Shown here piece by piece: positions 19,093 through 28,766 of a DNA stretch of 64,000 nucleotides. A model generated the notes under the pieces. That model searched no databases and was not told the origin of the DNA. It worked only from the letters and a program-made list of their open reading frames with translations. A program made the position numbers and the translations under genes. Origin of the DNA: Campylobacter peloridis LMG 23910 (lineage in GTDB: Bacteria; Campylobacterota; Campylobacteria; Campylobacterales; Campylobacteraceae). Within the stretch, counting starts at the first letter, position 1. The number at the start of each line of letters is the position of its first letter. The stretch covers positions 310,001 to 374,000 of the forward strand of contig NZ_CP007766.1 of NCBI RefSeq assembly GCF_000816785.1, given 5' to 3'.

Positions 19093-20466
19093 ATGGGGCA
19101 ATGTCCATTTCATCCAAAACCTTATAAAAACAAAGCTTCCACGCTAACTACTTTTTTATTAAAAAGAAGATCATGGCTTGATGGACTTTATGATCGTAGT
19201 TATAAAATGATGATGGGTAGAGTTAAAATGCCTGGATTTGATCTTTATGTAGTAAATGATCCAAAAGAAGTAAGACGCATTATGATAGATGAGGTTAGAG
19301 AATATCCAAAAAGCCAACTCTTGCATGAGCTTTTAGAGCCACTTTTAGGTGTAAGTATTTTCACTACAAACGATAGAGTGTGGGAAAAACAAAGAGAACT
19401 TTTAAGACCTTCTTTTGAAATGACAAGGATTTCTAAGGTTTTTAATTTGATGAGTGAAGCTGCTGCTGACATGATGGCAAGATTTGCAAAATATGAAGAT
19501 AAAGCGATTATAGAAGTAGATGAGGCTATGACTTTTGTAACTGCAGATGTGATTTTTAGAACTATCATGTCTTCAAAACTTGATGAACAAAAAGGTAAAC
19601 TTGTTTTAGATGCTTTTGTAACTGTGCAAGAAGAAACCGTTAAAACTGCTATGCGAAGAATGTTTCGCTTTCCAACTTGGCTTTCAAATCTTTTAGGAGA
19701 AAGAAAAAGACTTAAAGCAGGTGGAGTTATACGCAAGGTTTTATCAGATATTATAAAACCAAGATATGATAATGCAATAAATGATCAAGGAAAATATGAA
19801 GATATTTTGTCTTCATTACTTATGGTAGTAGATGCAGATACAAATGAGAGATTTTCTTTTAATGAAATTTTAGATCAAGTTGCCATGCTTTTCTTAGCAG
19901 GCCATGAAACTACTGCAAGTTCGCTAACTTGGACGCTTTATATTTTAAGTATTTCGCCAAAAGAGCAGCAAAAAGCTTATGAAGAAATCATGCAAATTGC
20001 AGGTAATGATGAGTTTAAAATAGAACATATTAAAGCGATGAAATATTTAACAAATGTATTTAAAGAAAGTTTAAGACTATACCCACCAGTTGGATTTTTT
20101 GCTAGAGAAGCAAGAAATGAAAGCAAAATGAGAGATAAACTTATAAAAAAAGGTTCTGGTGTAGTAGTGGCTCCATGGCTCATTCACAGGCATGATAATT
20201 TTTGGGAAAATCCACATGAGTTTGATCCAACTCGCCATGAAGATAAAAGTAAGATTAAAAAAGACACTTATATGCCTTTTGGTATGGGAGAGCGTGTGTG
20301 TATAGGTCAAGGTTTTGCTATGCAAGAAGCAATTTTGATTTTAGCTAATATTTTAAGGACTTATAAGTTAGAATTACAAGAGAATTTTGTGCCTGATATT
20401 GTAGGAAGACTTACTATAAGATCAGCTAATGGTATGAATATAAGATTTATAAAAAGGCAAAAATGA
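19093..20466 (+). CDS. Cytochrome P450
   Basis: 457-residue haem-thiolate mono-oxygenase. The I-helix oxygen-binding motif AGHETTAS, the K-helix ESLRLYPP (ExxR) and the haem loop FGMGERVCIGQG with the thiolate cysteine near residue 403 are all present. There is no N-terminal membrane anchor, so it is probably soluble. A single P450 next to the capsule locus is a known feature of Campylobacter (Cj1411c); its substrate and redox partners are not evident here. GGAGG lies 10 bases before the ATG. It overlaps the next small gene by 4 bases (ATGA). Confidence 0.95.
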   Translation: MGQCPFHPKPYKNKASTLTTFLLKRRSWLDGLYDRSYKMMMGRVKMPGFDLYVVNDPKEVRRIMIDEVREYPKSQLLHELLEPLLGVSIFTTNDRVWEKQRELLRPSFEMTRISKVFNLMSEAAADMMARFAKYEDKAIIEVDEAMTFVTADVIFRTIMSSKLDEQKGKLVLDAFVTVQEETVKTAMRRMFRFPTWLSNLLGERKRLKAGGVIRKVLSDIIKPRYDNAINDQGKYEDILSSLLMVVDADTNERFSFNEILDQVAMLFLAGHETTASSLTWTLYILSISPKEQQKAYEEIMQIAGNDEFKIEHIKAMKYLTNVFKESLRLYPPVGFFAREARNESKMRDKLIKKGSGVVVAPWLIHRHDNFWENPHEFDPTRHEDKSKIKKDTYMPFGMGERVCIGQGFAMQEAILILANILRTYKLELQENFVPDIVGRLTIRSANGMNIRFIKRQK

Positions 20467-20816
20467 AAGAAAAATTAGCAGGAACCATACTACTTTGTGC
20501 TATTGTTCCTTTGGCAGTGATTAGTTATCTTTTTATAGTTGTAGTAGGAACCTTTGGAAACCCTGCTAGGGTTAGACAAGGTGTGAGGGCACTTGATCAT
20601 TTTGTTAATGCTACTTTGTTTAATGGCTATGCTTGGGAGTCTTTATCATCTCATGCTTGGAGAGAACGCGATAAAAGATGGGCTAAAATAGTCATAAAAA
20701 TCACAGATTTTTTTGACAAAAATCACTGCCAAAAGGCTAACAAAAGAGAGCAACCTATAGTGGATTTAGTTTTAGAAAGAAAGCTTACCGAACAAACCGT
20801 CGGTAAGCAACTTTAA
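20463..20816 (+). CDS. Small conserved membrane protein downstream of the P450
   Basis: 117 residues with one long hydrophobic N-terminal segment (about residues 5-28), then a charged region with WRERDKRWAKIV and a lysine/arginine-rich stretch. Resembles C. jejuni Cj1410c by position and size. It is translationally coupled to the P450 gene and so probably shares its pathway, but no function is known. Its last codons contain one arm-pair of a hairpin terminator and its stop overlaps the convergent nusA stop by 4 bases. Confidence 0.65.
   Translation: MKEKLAGTILLCAIVPLAVISYLFIVVVGTFGNPARVRQGVRALDHFVNATLFNGYAWESLSSHAWRERDKRWAKIVIKITDFFDKNHCQKANKREQPIVDLVLERKLTEQTVGKQL
20783..20808. terminator. 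Bidirectional hairpin terminator between convergent genes
   Basis: A perfect 9-bp inverted repeat, GCTTACCGA at 20783-20791 and TCGGTAAGC at 20800-20808, with an 8-base loop. T-rich sequence follows in both directions (AACTTTAATTTT on +, TTTCTTTCT on -). It lies inside the 3' end of the small membrane-protein gene and just beyond the nusA stop. Confidence 0.75.
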
Positions 20817-21904
20817 TTTTCTCCAAACAAGGCTTTAAGATTTTTAAATGCTTCTTCTTGATTGCTAGTTTTGTCTTTTGCATTTACTTCGTTTAATTCT
20901 ATTTCATAACCAAGTAGCATACTAGCTAAGCGTATGTTAATTCCGCTTTTTCCTATGGCTTTGCTTTTTTGCTCGCTATTTAGTGTTACTATGGCTTTTT
21001 TATCTTCTATATTAACTGAGTTTATAATAGCAGGAGCTAAGCTTCTCGTGATTAAAATTGCCATTTCACTAGAATACTCTATACAATCAATATTTTCATT
21101 TTTTAACTCTTTACTTACTGCATTAATCCTAACTCCTTTTATGCCTACGGTTGCTCCAACTGCATCAACGCTTGGGCTATTAGCTTGCAAGATGATTTTT
21201 GCTCTTTCACCTGGAATTCTTGCACTTGCATAAATATTTATAAGACCATCTTTGATTTCAGGAACTTCAGCTTTTAACAAAGCTTCTAAAAATTTAGGAC
21301 TAGTTCTACTAAGTTCCATTCTCATACCTGATTTATCAATATAAACATGTCTAATTACAGCCTTAATCACATCACCTACTTTAAATTTTTCACCTTTGAT
21401 ACGATTTTTTCTTGGTAAATATGCGCGAAATTCATCAATTTCTACATAAGTATTTTCTTCATTATCTACCCTTACAACACTACCAAAAACCATATGCCCT
21501 ACCATTTTTTGGTATTTTTCATAGATTTTTTCTTCTAAAAGTTTTTGTATGTTGTATTCTAATTCTTTATGTAATATATTTGCTGCAGTGCGTCCTAAAT
21601 TTTCTAAAGAACATTCATAAGTTAACTCATCGCCAACTTCTACATCTTTTGCTTCAGTTTTTGCTTTACTTAGAGCGATAAAATGTTCATTTTCATTTTC
21701 CAATCTTTCATCATTATCAGCTACAACAATGATTTTTTGGTAAAGCTGTAAATTTTTTCCTGAATCAACAAAAAATTCATATTTATCACCATAAATTTTT
21801 TTTGCAGTGTTAATAAGTGCTTTTTTAACTCTTTCTCTTACATCTTCTATTTGCAAATTTTTCTCATTAGCAATGGATTCTATTATATCTGTGATTTTTT
21901 CCAT
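20813..21904 (-). CDS. nusA: Transcription termination/antitermination factor NusA
   Basis: RNA polymerase-associated elongation factor with RNA-binding S1 and KH domains. The 363-residue product is the short epsilonproteobacterial form lacking the C-terminal acidic repeats of E. coli NusA. The N-terminal domain begins MEKITDIIESIANEKN. The S1 segment contains GSVVRVDNEENTYVEI. KH regions include RIPGERAKIILQANSPSVDAVGATVG-like sequence and KAIGKSGINIRLA. The start ATG follows AAGG, and a TATAAT lies about 50 bases upstream on the minus strand. Confidence 0.95.
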   Translation of the reverse strand: MEKITDIIESIANEKNLQIEDVRERVKKALINTAKKIYGDKYEFFVDSGKNLQLYQKIIVVADNDERLENENEHFIALSKAKTEAKDVEVGDELTYECSLENLGRTAANILHKELEYNIQKLLEEKIYEKYQKMVGHMVFGSVVRVDNEENTYVEIDEFRAYLPRKNRIKGEKFKVGDVIKAVIRHVYIDKSGMRMELSRTSPKFLEALLKAEVPEIKDGLINIYASARIPGERAKIILQANSPSVDAVGATVGIKGVRINAVSKELKNENIDCIEYSSEMAILITRSLAPAIINSVNIEDKKAIVTLNSEQKSKAIGKSGINIRLASMLLGYEIELNEVNAKDKTSNQEEAFKNLKALFGEN

Positions 21905-21952
21905 AATAACAATACAACCTTAATTTTGGATTTTTAAATTTTGAAGAATAAA

Positions 21953-21958
21953 ATTATA
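21953..21958 (-). promoter_or_regulatory. Putative -10 box for nusA
   Basis: TATAAT on the minus strand, 49 bases upstream of the nusA ATG. Campylobacter sigma-70 promoters have a strong -10 and a poorly conserved -35, so the box is the main evidence. Confidence 0.5.
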
Positions 21959-21991
21959 TCTTTAATAAGTTTAATTAAAAGTAAAATTTGT

Positions 21992-21997
21992 TATAAT
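21992..21997 (+). promoter_or_regulatory. Putative -10 box for the HP0268-like gene and miaB
   Basis: TATAAT in the context TTGTTATAATTTC, 31 bases upstream of the ATG at 22028, with a GAGGA ribosome site in between. It sits back to back with the nusA promoter. Confidence 0.55.
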
Positions 21998-22027
21998 TTC
22001 AGATTAAAAAAACTTGAGGATGATGAT

Positions 22028-22270
22028 ATGGATTTAAAAATAGCAAGAACCTCTGTTGATGAAAAGCCAAAAAGCATAAGTTTAGAAAGTATTGAAAAGG
22101 CTATAGATAAAGAAGGTCAAAAATTTTTTTATTTTGATAAAGACAATGCACATAAACAATTAATTGCCTTGGTAGAGCATTTTGAAAAAAAAGGAAAATG
22201 CGTATATCATAGAACAATTAAATATGGTTTAGACGATGCAGATTTCATGTATGAGGTGCATATTCTTTGA
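22028..22270 (+). CDS. HP0268 family nuclease
   Basis: 80-residue protein beginning [20 protein letters not shown] and ending FMYEVHIL, matching the HP0268 family restricted to epsilonproteobacteria. The Helicobacter member has been described as a nicking nuclease/RNase. The start at 22028 is preferred over an in-frame upstream start because GAGGA precedes it and the family begins here. It overlaps miaB by 4 bases. Confidence 0.75.
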   Translation: MDLKIARTSVDEKPKSISLESIEKAIDKEGQKFFYFDKDNAHKQLIALVEHFEKKGKCVYHRTIKYGLDDADFMYEVHIL

Positions 22271-23565
22271 GTAAAAAACTTTTTATCCAGACTTTAGGTT
22301 GTGCTATGAATGTTAGAGATTCTGAGCACATGATAGCCGAACTTAAAGAAAAAGAAAATTATGAATTAACTCAAGATGCAAAAGAAGCAGATTTGATTTT
22401 AATTAATACTTGCTCAGTGCGTGAAAAACCAGTGCATAAACTTTTTTCAGAAGTTGGAAGTTTTGAAAAAATTAAAAAAAATGGAGCTAAGATAGGAGTT
22501 TGCGGTTGCACTGCTTCACATTTGGGAGATGAAATTTTTAAGCGTGCTCCTAATGTGGATTTTGTTTTGGGTGCTAGAAATGTTTCTAAAATCACAAAAG
22601 CTGTTAATACTCCTAAATTTTTAGGCAATGATATAGATTTTGATGAAAGTAATTATGCTTTTGCAGATTTTAGAAATAGTCTTTATAAAACTTATATTAA
22701 TATCTCTATAGGTTGTGATAAACATTGTACTTATTGTATAGTGCCTCACACAAGAGGAGATGAAATTTCTATACCTTTTGAGATTATTAAAAATGAAGCT
22801 TTAAAAGCAGTTTTAAATGGGGCTAAAGAAATTTTTTTACTAGGGCAAAATGTTAATAACTATGGTAAAAGATTTTCTAATGCACATGAAAAGATTAATT
22901 TTTCAGATCTTTTGGAAAAGTTAAGTGAAATCGAAGGTTTAGAGCGTATTCGTTTTACAAGCCCACATCCATTGCATATGGATGATAGATTTTTAGAGGT
23001 TTTTTCTAAAAATCCTAAAGTGTGTAAGTCCATGCATATGCCTTTGCAAAGTGGTTCAAGTGAAATTTTAAAAGCTATGAAACGCGGTTATACTAAAGAA
23101 TGGTATTTAGATAGAGCCTTAAAACTCCGCTCTATGTGTAAAGATGTAAGTATTTCTACTGATGTTATAGTTGCTTTTCCAGGTGAGAGTGATGAAAATT
23201 TTAACGATACCATGGATGTACTTGAAAAGGTGCGTTTTGAGCAAATGTTTTCTTTTAAATACTCCAAAAGGCCATTAACAAAAGCTGCAACTATGCCAAA
23301 TCAAATTCCTGATGATATAGCTTCTAAAAGATTAAGCATTTTGCAAGCTAGACATACAGAAATTTTAGATGAAATTGTTGCAAAACAAAAAGATAAAGAA
23401 TTTGAGGTTTTGTTTGAAGAGTTAAGAAATGATGGTTTTGTAGCAGGTAGAAGTGATAATAATTTTTTAGTTCAAGTTAAAGGTAGTGAAGAATTATTAG
23501 GGCAAATGAAAAAAGTGAAAATCACCAATCCTAGGCGTATGGTGTTAAATGGTGAAATCCTTTAA
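22267..23565 (+). CDS. miaB: tRNA-2-methylthio-N6-dimethylallyladenosine synthase
   Basis: Radical SAM methylthiotransferase acting on position 37 of tRNAs. The N-terminal UPF0004 domain has the three cluster cysteines ([22 protein letters not shown]). The radical SAM motif [15 protein letters not shown] supplies CX3CX2C. A C-terminal TRAM domain ends the 432-residue product. The start codon is TTG at 22267, overlapping the preceding stop (TTGA); the N-terminal sequence [20 protein letters not shown] matches the family with no ATG nearby. It overlaps the next gene by 17 bases. Confidence 0.95.
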   Translation: MSKKLFIQTLGCAMNVRDSEHMIAELKEKENYELTQDAKEADLILINTCSVREKPVHKLFSEVGSFEKIKKNGAKIGVCGCTASHLGDEIFKRAPNVDFVLGARNVSKITKAVNTPKFLGNDIDFDESNYAFADFRNSLYKTYINISIGCDKHCTYCIVPHTRGDEISIPFEIIKNEALKAVLNGAKEIFLLGQNVNNYGKRFSNAHEKINFSDLLEKLSEIEGLERIRFTSPHPLHMDDRFLEVFSKNPKVCKSMHMPLQSGSSEILKAMKRGYTKEWYLDRALKLRSMCKDVSISTDVIVAFPGESDENFNDTMDVLEKVRFEQMFSFKYSKRPLTKAATMPNQIPDDIASKRLSILQARHTEILDEIVAKQKDKEFEVLFEELRNDGFVAGRSDNNFLVQVKGSEELLGQMKKVKITNPRRMVLNGEIL

Positions 23566-24172
23566 AATTAATTTTATAGCTTTTGGAATTTATTTATTAC
23601 AATGGCTAATTTTTTTAACTTGTAAAAAAAAATATTTAGGGCAAAAATTACCACCAAATTCTTGTGTAATACTTTTTTGGCATGGACGTCTTGCTCTAAT
23701 GCCTTTTGCGTATAAAAAAATGGGTATTAAAGAAAAAAAAGCTTATGTGATGATATCTCATCATAAAGATGGAGAAATTATTGCTAGAAATATCGCACTT
23801 TTTGGCTTAAATACTTTAAGAGGAAGTACAAGTAAAGGTGCTTTAACTTTGCTTAAGCAATCTTTTAAAATTTTAGATCAAGGAGATGATGTTATCATTA
23901 CCCCTGATGGACCAAGGGGACCTTATCATAGTATTTCAGATGGTTCTGTAATGATAGCTTTGAAAAAAAATGTTCCACTTTTTTTATTAAATTACGAAGC
24001 AAGTTCATATTGGGAATTTAAAAGTTGGGATAAAATGATTTTACCTAAACCTTTTTCAACTTTAAAATATCGATTAAGTGAAGAAATTAAAATACAAAAT
24101 TTAAATTTAGAAGAAGCTAAAGTATTGATAAAAGAAAAATTTGATATGATAAGTCAATTAGACAAAGGATAA
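23549..24172 (+). CDS. DUF374 lysophospholipid acyltransferase-like protein
   Basis: 207 residues with an N-terminal hydrophobic segment, then [33 protein letters not shown] and [16 protein letters not shown]. This is the pattern of DUF374 proteins, relatives of the LPLAT superfamily thought to act in lipid A or membrane lipid acylation. Translationally coupled to miaB by a 17-base overlap. The exact substrate is not known. Confidence 0.8.
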   Translation: MVKSFKINFIAFGIYLLQWLIFLTCKKKYLGQKLPPNSCVILFWHGRLALMPFAYKKMGIKEKKAYVMISHHKDGEIIARNIALFGLNTLRGSTSKGALTLLKQSFKILDQGDDVIITPDGPRGPYHSISDGSVMIALKKNVPLFLLNYEASSYWEFKSWDKMILPKPFSTLKYRLSEEIKIQNLNLEEAKVLIKEKFDMISQLDKG

Positions 24173-24176
24173 GCAG

Positions 24177-25175
24177 ATGTTATCTTTTTTTAGAAAATAC
24201 ATTTTACAACTTTTAGTTTGCATATGTTATGATGAAAAACAATACATTATAAGATGTCATACATGGAAAAAATCCCAAGCTATTAATACTTTTGAAAAAA
24301 GTTTTGAAGATAAAGAAAAAGCTATAGAATATGTAAAAAATTTAACAAAAGATTTTCAGATTTATTATATTTGTGCTTTTTTTACACCTATTGCTCAAGG
24401 GATTGTTCCAAGTACTAATTTTAAAGAGCTTTCAAAATTTGGTGTTGATTCTACTAATGTAAAATGTATCACTTTTAATAATGCTTTAATGTATGCTTCT
24501 AATACTTATTTAGATATCTATGAAAAAGAATACGATGCCTTTGGTGGACTTGATTTGCTTTATTCTCCTTTTTGCATACTTTATTATTGTATGCAAAAAC
24601 AAGGTTTTAGTGATAAAATAGGGCTTTATGTATATAGATATCATGAATTTGTAGCTATACTTATTTGCAAGGGTGAGAATATATTATTTGGAAGTTATTT
24701 TAACATTGCTAGTTCAAATTATCAAGATGATTTTTATGATGATGTTAAAGAAGAGTATGATTTAGATATAGAAGATGAAGAAAAAAATGAAATTTTTGAT
24801 AATAGCGAAGAAAGTACTAGTGAAAACAATGATGAAAATTATGATTTAAAAAGCTTAGAAGAAATGAGCCAAGAGCTTGATAAGCTTGATGAGATAGAAG
24901 AAGAGCAAAGTGAAGAAATTGTCCAAGATTCTTTAGAAGGGTTTAGCTCAGATATGAAAATGATAGAATATATTATTTCAAGTGTAAAAGAATTTTATAA
25001 TAATCCTTTATATGATAATACTTTTTTAGAAGAAATGGTAATCTTTGATGAAGAAAGTTTTAGTCATACTTCTTTAGATTATATAGAAAATGAATTATTT
25101 ATCAAACCTAAAGTAGAGCTTGTTGATACACTTGATTTGATGAATGAACTTATGGTAAAGGATTTAAAACTATGA
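24177..25175 (+). CDS. Hypothetical acidic protein upstream of PilN/PilO-like genes
   Basis: 332 residues, family not recognised with confidence. The first ~185 residues look like a folded domain (RKYILQLLVCICYDEKQYIIRC, then DAFGGLDLLYSPF). It is followed by a strongly acidic low-complexity linker (around 190-260, rich in D and E) and a short helical C-terminus. Gene order (this gene, then a PilN-like and a PilO-like protein) is that of pilM-pilN-pilO in type IV pilus and competence systems, so it may fill the PilM position; that is inference from context only. Overlaps the next gene by 4 bases (ATGA). Confidence 0.55.
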   Translation: MLSFFRKYILQLLVCICYDEKQYIIRCHTWKKSQAINTFEKSFEDKEKAIEYVKNLTKDFQIYYICAFFTPIAQGIVPSTNFKELSKFGVDSTNVKCITFNNALMYASNTYLDIYEKEYDAFGGLDLLYSPFCILYYCMQKQGFSDKIGLYVYRYHEFVAILICKGENILFGSYFNIASSNYQDDFYDDVKEEYDLDIEDEEKNEIFDNSEESTSENNDENYDLKSLEEMSQELDKLDEIEEEQSEEIVQDSLEGFSSDMKMIEYIISSVKEFYNNPLYDNTFLEEMVIFDEESFSHTSLDYIENELFIKPKVELVDTLDLMNELMVKDLKL

Positions 25176-25705
25176 AATACAGCTTAATTACGCCTAAGAT
25201 AAAACCTGTATTTAACCTTTTTACAAGGATTTGGATTTACTTTACTATGATTAGTATTTCTTTAATTTTGATTGTATTTATAGTGGTTGTTTTTAAAAGC
25301 TACTATGCAGCGTTTGAGCTAAATAATAAAAAAGAAGAATTATTACACATTACAAAGCAAATTCAAATAAATAAAGATAAATACAAAGAATTATCAAGGC
25401 AAAATAATCAAGCAGAGATGGTATTAGGCAGAATAAACGAAGATGGTAAAAATTTAATTTTATTAAATAGTATTAAAAATCTTTTTACCTTGGTTCCTAA
25501 AAATATTTCTTTAGATGAGGTTGTGTTGGAAAATAATTCTTTAACTATAAGGGGTGTGACGCCAACTAAAGAAACATTTGCTTTATTATTAGAAGCTCCA
25601 TTAAGGAGTGTATTTACAAATTCGCAAACAAGTTATTATCAACTAGAAAATGGTTGGTATCGCTTTGTAAGTATCAATACTACATTAGAGGAAAACAATG
25701 AATAA
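25172..25705 (+). CDS. PilN-like single-pass membrane protein
   Basis: 177 residues: a short cytoplasmic N-terminus, one transmembrane helix (about residues 20-45), a periplasmic coiled coil, then a small alpha/beta domain (VPKNISLDEVVLENNSLTIRGVTPTKETFALLL). That layout matches PilN/GspL-type fimbrial assembly proteins. In Campylobacter such proteins (for example those of the cts set) belong to the transformation apparatus. Overlaps both neighbours, implying a co-translated operon. Confidence 0.65.
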   Translation: MKYSLITPKIKPVFNLFTRIWIYFTMISISLILIVFIVVVFKSYYAAFELNNKKEELLHITKQIQINKDKYKELSRQNNQAEMVLGRINEDGKNLILLNSIKNLFTLVPKNISLDEVVLENNSLTIRGVTPTKETFALLLEAPLRSVFTNSQTSYYQLENGWYRFVSINTTLEENNE

Positions 25706-26237
25706 AAATGATAAGAGTCTTGAAGAAGCAGATGTATTAAAAATACTGATTTATTCTTTTTCTTTTATTGCACTTTGTGCTATTTTAATTTTATTTTTAA
25801 TTGTTCCTTTTTTAAGGGATTATAAACTAGAACACTCAAGATTAGTAGTTCAGCAAAGTCAAAACATAAAAGCCTTAAATGAACTACAAGCTATAGAAAC
25901 AACTATACAAAATTTTAAAAATACAAATGCTAAAAATTTAGCACAAATTAACACAGAATTTTCACAAGATGATTTTATAAAATTTATGAAAAATTATTTT
26001 GAAGATGTGTCGTTAAAATCAATACCCATAGAAAAATCATCTCAATATCTTAAATATCAATTTCATGCACAGGTAAAAATGCTAAATCCTCAAGCGTTTT
26101 ATTCTTTTTTAAATGATTTGCAAAAATATAAAAATTTAGTAGAAATTACTACCCCTGTAAAGTTTAAATCAGAAAAAAAATACATTAATCTTGAATTTAA
26201 AATTAATGTATTTTTTGCACCTATTATTCAAAAATGA
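25698..26237 (+). CDS. PilO-like single-pass membrane protein
   Basis: 179 residues with one transmembrane helix (about residues 16-37), a following coiled coil and a C-terminal ferredoxin-like segment (FHAQVKMLNPQAFYSFLNDLQKYKNLVEITT). This is the usual organisation of PilO/GspM proteins, which pair with PilN on the inner membrane. It overlaps the PilN-like gene by 8 bases. Its 3' end contains a long inverted repeat that probably terminates transcription. Confidence 0.65.
   Translation: MNKNDKSLEEADVLKILIYSFSFIALCAILILFLIVPFLRDYKLEHSRLVVQQSQNIKALNELQAIETTIQNFKNTNAKNLAQINTEFSQDDFIKFMKNYFEDVSLKSIPIEKSSQYLKYQFHAQVKMLNPQAFYSFLNDLQKYKNLVEITTPVKFKSEKKYINLEFKINVFFAPIIQK
26175..26216. terminator. 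Bidirectional AT-rich hairpin terminator
   Basis: A perfect 15-bp inverted repeat (AAAAAATACATTAAT at 26175-26189 and its complement at 26202-26216) with a 12-base loop. A- and T-runs on the outer flanks give a U-tail in either direction. It serves the convergent PilO-like and lipoprotein genes and lies inside the PilO-like coding region. Confidence 0.7.
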
Positions 26238-27021
26238 TAACTTCGTTGTTTTGATATGGAGTTGTTTCGTTTTTGGATTTTTCTTGTTCTTGGATAATTT
26301 TTTCTTCTTTTGGCTCTAATTGATTGTCTAAATTTTCATTTTGAGGTAATGAAGTATTTAAATTCGTAGTAATTTCTTTATAAAAAGTTATAAATACCTT
26401 ATCGATTTTTAATGCACTAGCTGCCATACTTTCATTAACTTGTGTAGGTATGGCACTATATACTTGGCGAAAAGTTTCTAAACTAGCATCACCTTTTATA
26501 GGGTAATTAATAATAATAGGCTCATCTAGTTTGGTAGAACTTGTTGAGGTGTTAAATGTATTGTTTTGATGTAAATTAACCAAATTGCTATGAGATTCTA
26601 AAATCATCATGAAAGAAGATTCCACACTATTTCCACCAAAACTTGAACTTCTTGAAACCTTATCTTCATACAAATTTGCATTAATGGTTAGATGAAAGGT
26701 ATAATCAGGATTATCATCGCTAACTATATATCCTTTATTTTCAAGCAAAGCTTTGCTGTCTTTTAAAAGTTGATTTTTTAGTAATTCTAAGCTTTTGTTT
26801 ATTCTTTGATTTAATGTTGATTCTTCAAAATACGAGCTATAAAAAGTATTTTTAACAATCTCAATACCACTAATTTTAACTTTTGGTGCATTTTCGTTTG
26901 TTGTATTTTGCGTTTGTATGGAACTTTTAAAATTGGGCATTGATATATGATATGTTTTTTGATTACTTGTGCAAGCGCTAAAAAATAAGATTACGCTAAA
27001 AAATAATAAAATTTTTTTCAT
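26224..27021 (-). CDS. Putative lipoprotein (HpaA-like)
   Basis: 265-residue lipoprotein. The start is the ATG at 27021: MKKILLFFSVILFFSACTSNQ has a charged N-terminus, hydrophobic core and lipobox ending in Cys18. A longer reading frame upstream has no signal logic. The mature part has KVKISGIEIVKNTFYSSYFEES, helical repeats of leucine and lysine, and a glutamine/glutamate-rich tail. Position before lgt and frdCAB equals C. jejuni Cj0406c. Similarity to the Helicobacter HpaA family is suggested by general layout but not certain. It is divergent from lgt, with 72 bases between the starts. Confidence 0.7.
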   Translation of the reverse strand: MKKILLFFSVILFFSACTSNQKTYHISMPNFKSSIQTQNTTNENAPKVKISGIEIVKNTFYSSYFEESTLNQRINKSLELLKNQLLKDSKALLENKGYIVSDDNPDYTFHLTINANLYEDKVSRSSSFGGNSVESSFMMILESHSNLVNLHQNNTFNTSTSSTKLDEPIIINYPIKGDASLETFRQVYSAIPTQVNESMAASALKIDKVFITFYKEITTNLNTSLPQNENLDNQLEPKEEKIIQEQEKSKNETTPYQNNEVIIFE

Positions 27022-27093
27022 TATTATTCCTTCGTTTTTTATAATTATAACAATTTTTTGATATATTATTTGTTTTTTTACTAAAGGTATTTT

Positions 27094-27909
27094 ATGGATT
27101 TTTGGCAAAATATTTATGCAAATTTTGATGTAGTTGCTTTTGAAATTTTTGGTTTAAAAGTGCATTGGTATGGCATTATGTATGTTTTGGCTTTATTGGT
27201 AGCTTTAATGGTAGCAAAATACTATGCCATTAAAGATAATATGGGAATTTCCAAAGCCATGCTTGATAGTTATTTTATTTGGGTTGAAATAGGCGTGATT
27301 TTAGGGGCAAGATTAGGTTATATCTTAATTTATGATGCAAACACGCTATGGTATATCACACATCCTTGGCAAATTTTTAATCCTTTTTATAATGGAGAAT
27401 TTATAGGAATTAGAGGTATGAGTTATCATGGTGCTGTGTTTGGATTTTTAATTGCTAGTTATTTATTTTGTAAAAAGCATAAACAAAATTTATGGAAATA
27501 TCTTGATTTAGTTGCCATTAGTGTGCCATGTGGTTATATTTTTGGGCGTATAGGAAATTTTTTAAATCAAGAATTATTTGGTAGGATTACTGATGTTCCA
27601 TGGGGTATTTATATAGATGGAGTACTGCGTCATCCTTCTCAACTTTATGAAGCATTTTTGGAAGGTTTGGTTGTATTTATAATTTTATTATTTATAAAAA
27701 AATATAAAAAATACAATGGAGAATTAATTGCATATTATACGATTTTATATGCTTTGGCGCGTTTTGTGTGTGAATTTTATAGGGAGCCTGATTTTGGCAT
27801 AGGATTTATAGCTTTTGGTATGAGTATGGGGCAAATTCTAAGCTTATTAATGCTTATATTAGGAGTATTTTTATCTTTTTATTTAAGAAATATTAAAAAA
27901 AATTTATAA
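27094..27909 (+). CDS. lgt: Phosphatidylglycerol-prolipoprotein diacylglyceryl transferase
   Basis: Inner-membrane enzyme that attaches diacylglycerol to the lipobox cysteine of prolipoproteins, such as the one encoded next to it. 271 residues with about seven hydrophobic helices, the essential region [14 protein letters not shown] and the Lgt signature [13 protein letters not shown]. Length is normal. GGTATTTT precedes the ATG rather than a strong ribosome site. Confidence 0.96.
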   Translation: MDFWQNIYANFDVVAFEIFGLKVHWYGIMYVLALLVALMVAKYYAIKDNMGISKAMLDSYFIWVEIGVILGARLGYILIYDANTLWYITHPWQIFNPFYNGEFIGIRGMSYHGAVFGFLIASYLFCKKHKQNLWKYLDLVAISVPCGYIFGRIGNFLNQELFGRITDVPWGIYIDGVLRHPSQLYEAFLEGLVVFIILLFIKKYKKYNGELIAYYTILYALARFVCEFYREPDFGIGFIAFGMSMGQILSLLMLILGVFLSFYLRNIKKNL

Positions 27910-27937
27910 TTTTTTATTTTTTTAAGAATAAAAGTTC

Positions 27938-27943
27938 TATAAT
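27938..27943 (+). promoter_or_regulatory. Putative -10 box of the frdCAB operon
   Basis: TATAAT in TTCTATAATTATTTTG, 44 bases before the frdC ATG, with AAAGGAG as the ribosome site. It lies in the gap after the lgt stop. Confidence 0.55.
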
Positions 27944-27986
27944 TATTTTGATATAAAAAATTATCAATTTTATAAAAGGAGCAAAT

Positions 27987-28766
27987 ATGAGCCAACTCAT
28001 TGAAGGTTTTTTAGGCAAGAGCATTGATGGCAAAAAAAGTAAAATGCCAGCAAAACTTGACTATATCCAAAGTGCAACGGGCTTAATTTTAGGTTTATTC
28101 ATGTGGGCACATATGTTTTTCGTCTCTACCATTTTGGTTAGTGATGATTTTTTTGATTCAGTTGTTCATTTTTTAGAACTCAAATTTATCATCAATAGTC
28201 CAGCTATGAGTTATATTACATCTTTTTTAGCTGCCTGTGTTTTGGTAATTTTCTTCGTGCATGCTGGCCTTGCAATGAGAAAATTTCCTATAAATTTTAG
28301 ACAATACCAAATTTGTAGAACTCATTTAAAATATATGAATCATGGCGACTCTTCTTTATGGTGGGTTCAAGCAGCAACTGGATTTATTATGTTTTTCCTA
28401 GGTTCGGCACATTTAATTTTTGTTATTACTAATGCAGACAAAATTAGCGCTGATATGTCAGGCGATAGAGTTGTTAGTCATTTTATGTGGCTTTTTTATC
28501 TTGTTTTATTAATTAGTGTTGAATTGCATGGAAGTATTGGTCTTTATAGACTTTGTGTAAAATGGGGTTGGTTTGAAGGAAAAGATGCTAAAGAAAGTCG
28601 TAAAAAACTAAAAAAAGCAAAATGGTTTATTAGTATTTTCTTCTTAGTTTTAGGATTATTAAGCTTAGCTGCTTTTGCAAAAATAGGTTTAAATAATTAT
28701 CAAAATAATTCTGTAGCACAAATAGTAAAAACTTATGATGGAGCTAAATATGAATATACAATATAG
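27987..28766 (+). CDS. frdC: Fumarate reductase cytochrome b subunit
   Basis: Membrane anchor of quinol:fumarate reductase, 259 residues with five hydrophobic helices and histidines placed to bind two b-type haems (for example in [22 protein letters not shown] and [12 protein letters not shown]). This is the diheme, single-anchor type of epsilonproteobacteria, with no FrdD. It starts the frdCAB operon; its last codons contain the ribosome site (GGAG) and start of frdA, overlapping by 17 bases. Confidence 0.95.
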   Translation: MSQLIEGFLGKSIDGKKSKMPAKLDYIQSATGLILGLFMWAHMFFVSTILVSDDFFDSVVHFLELKFIINSPAMSYITSFLAACVLVIFFVHAGLAMRKFPINFRQYQICRTHLKYMNHGDSSLWWVQAATGFIMFFLGSAHLIFVITNADKISADMSGDRVVSHFMWLFYLVLLISVELHGSIGLYRLCVKWGWFEGKDAKESRKKLKKAKWFISIFFLVLGLLSLAAFAKIGLNNYQNNSVAQIVKTYDGAKYEYTI

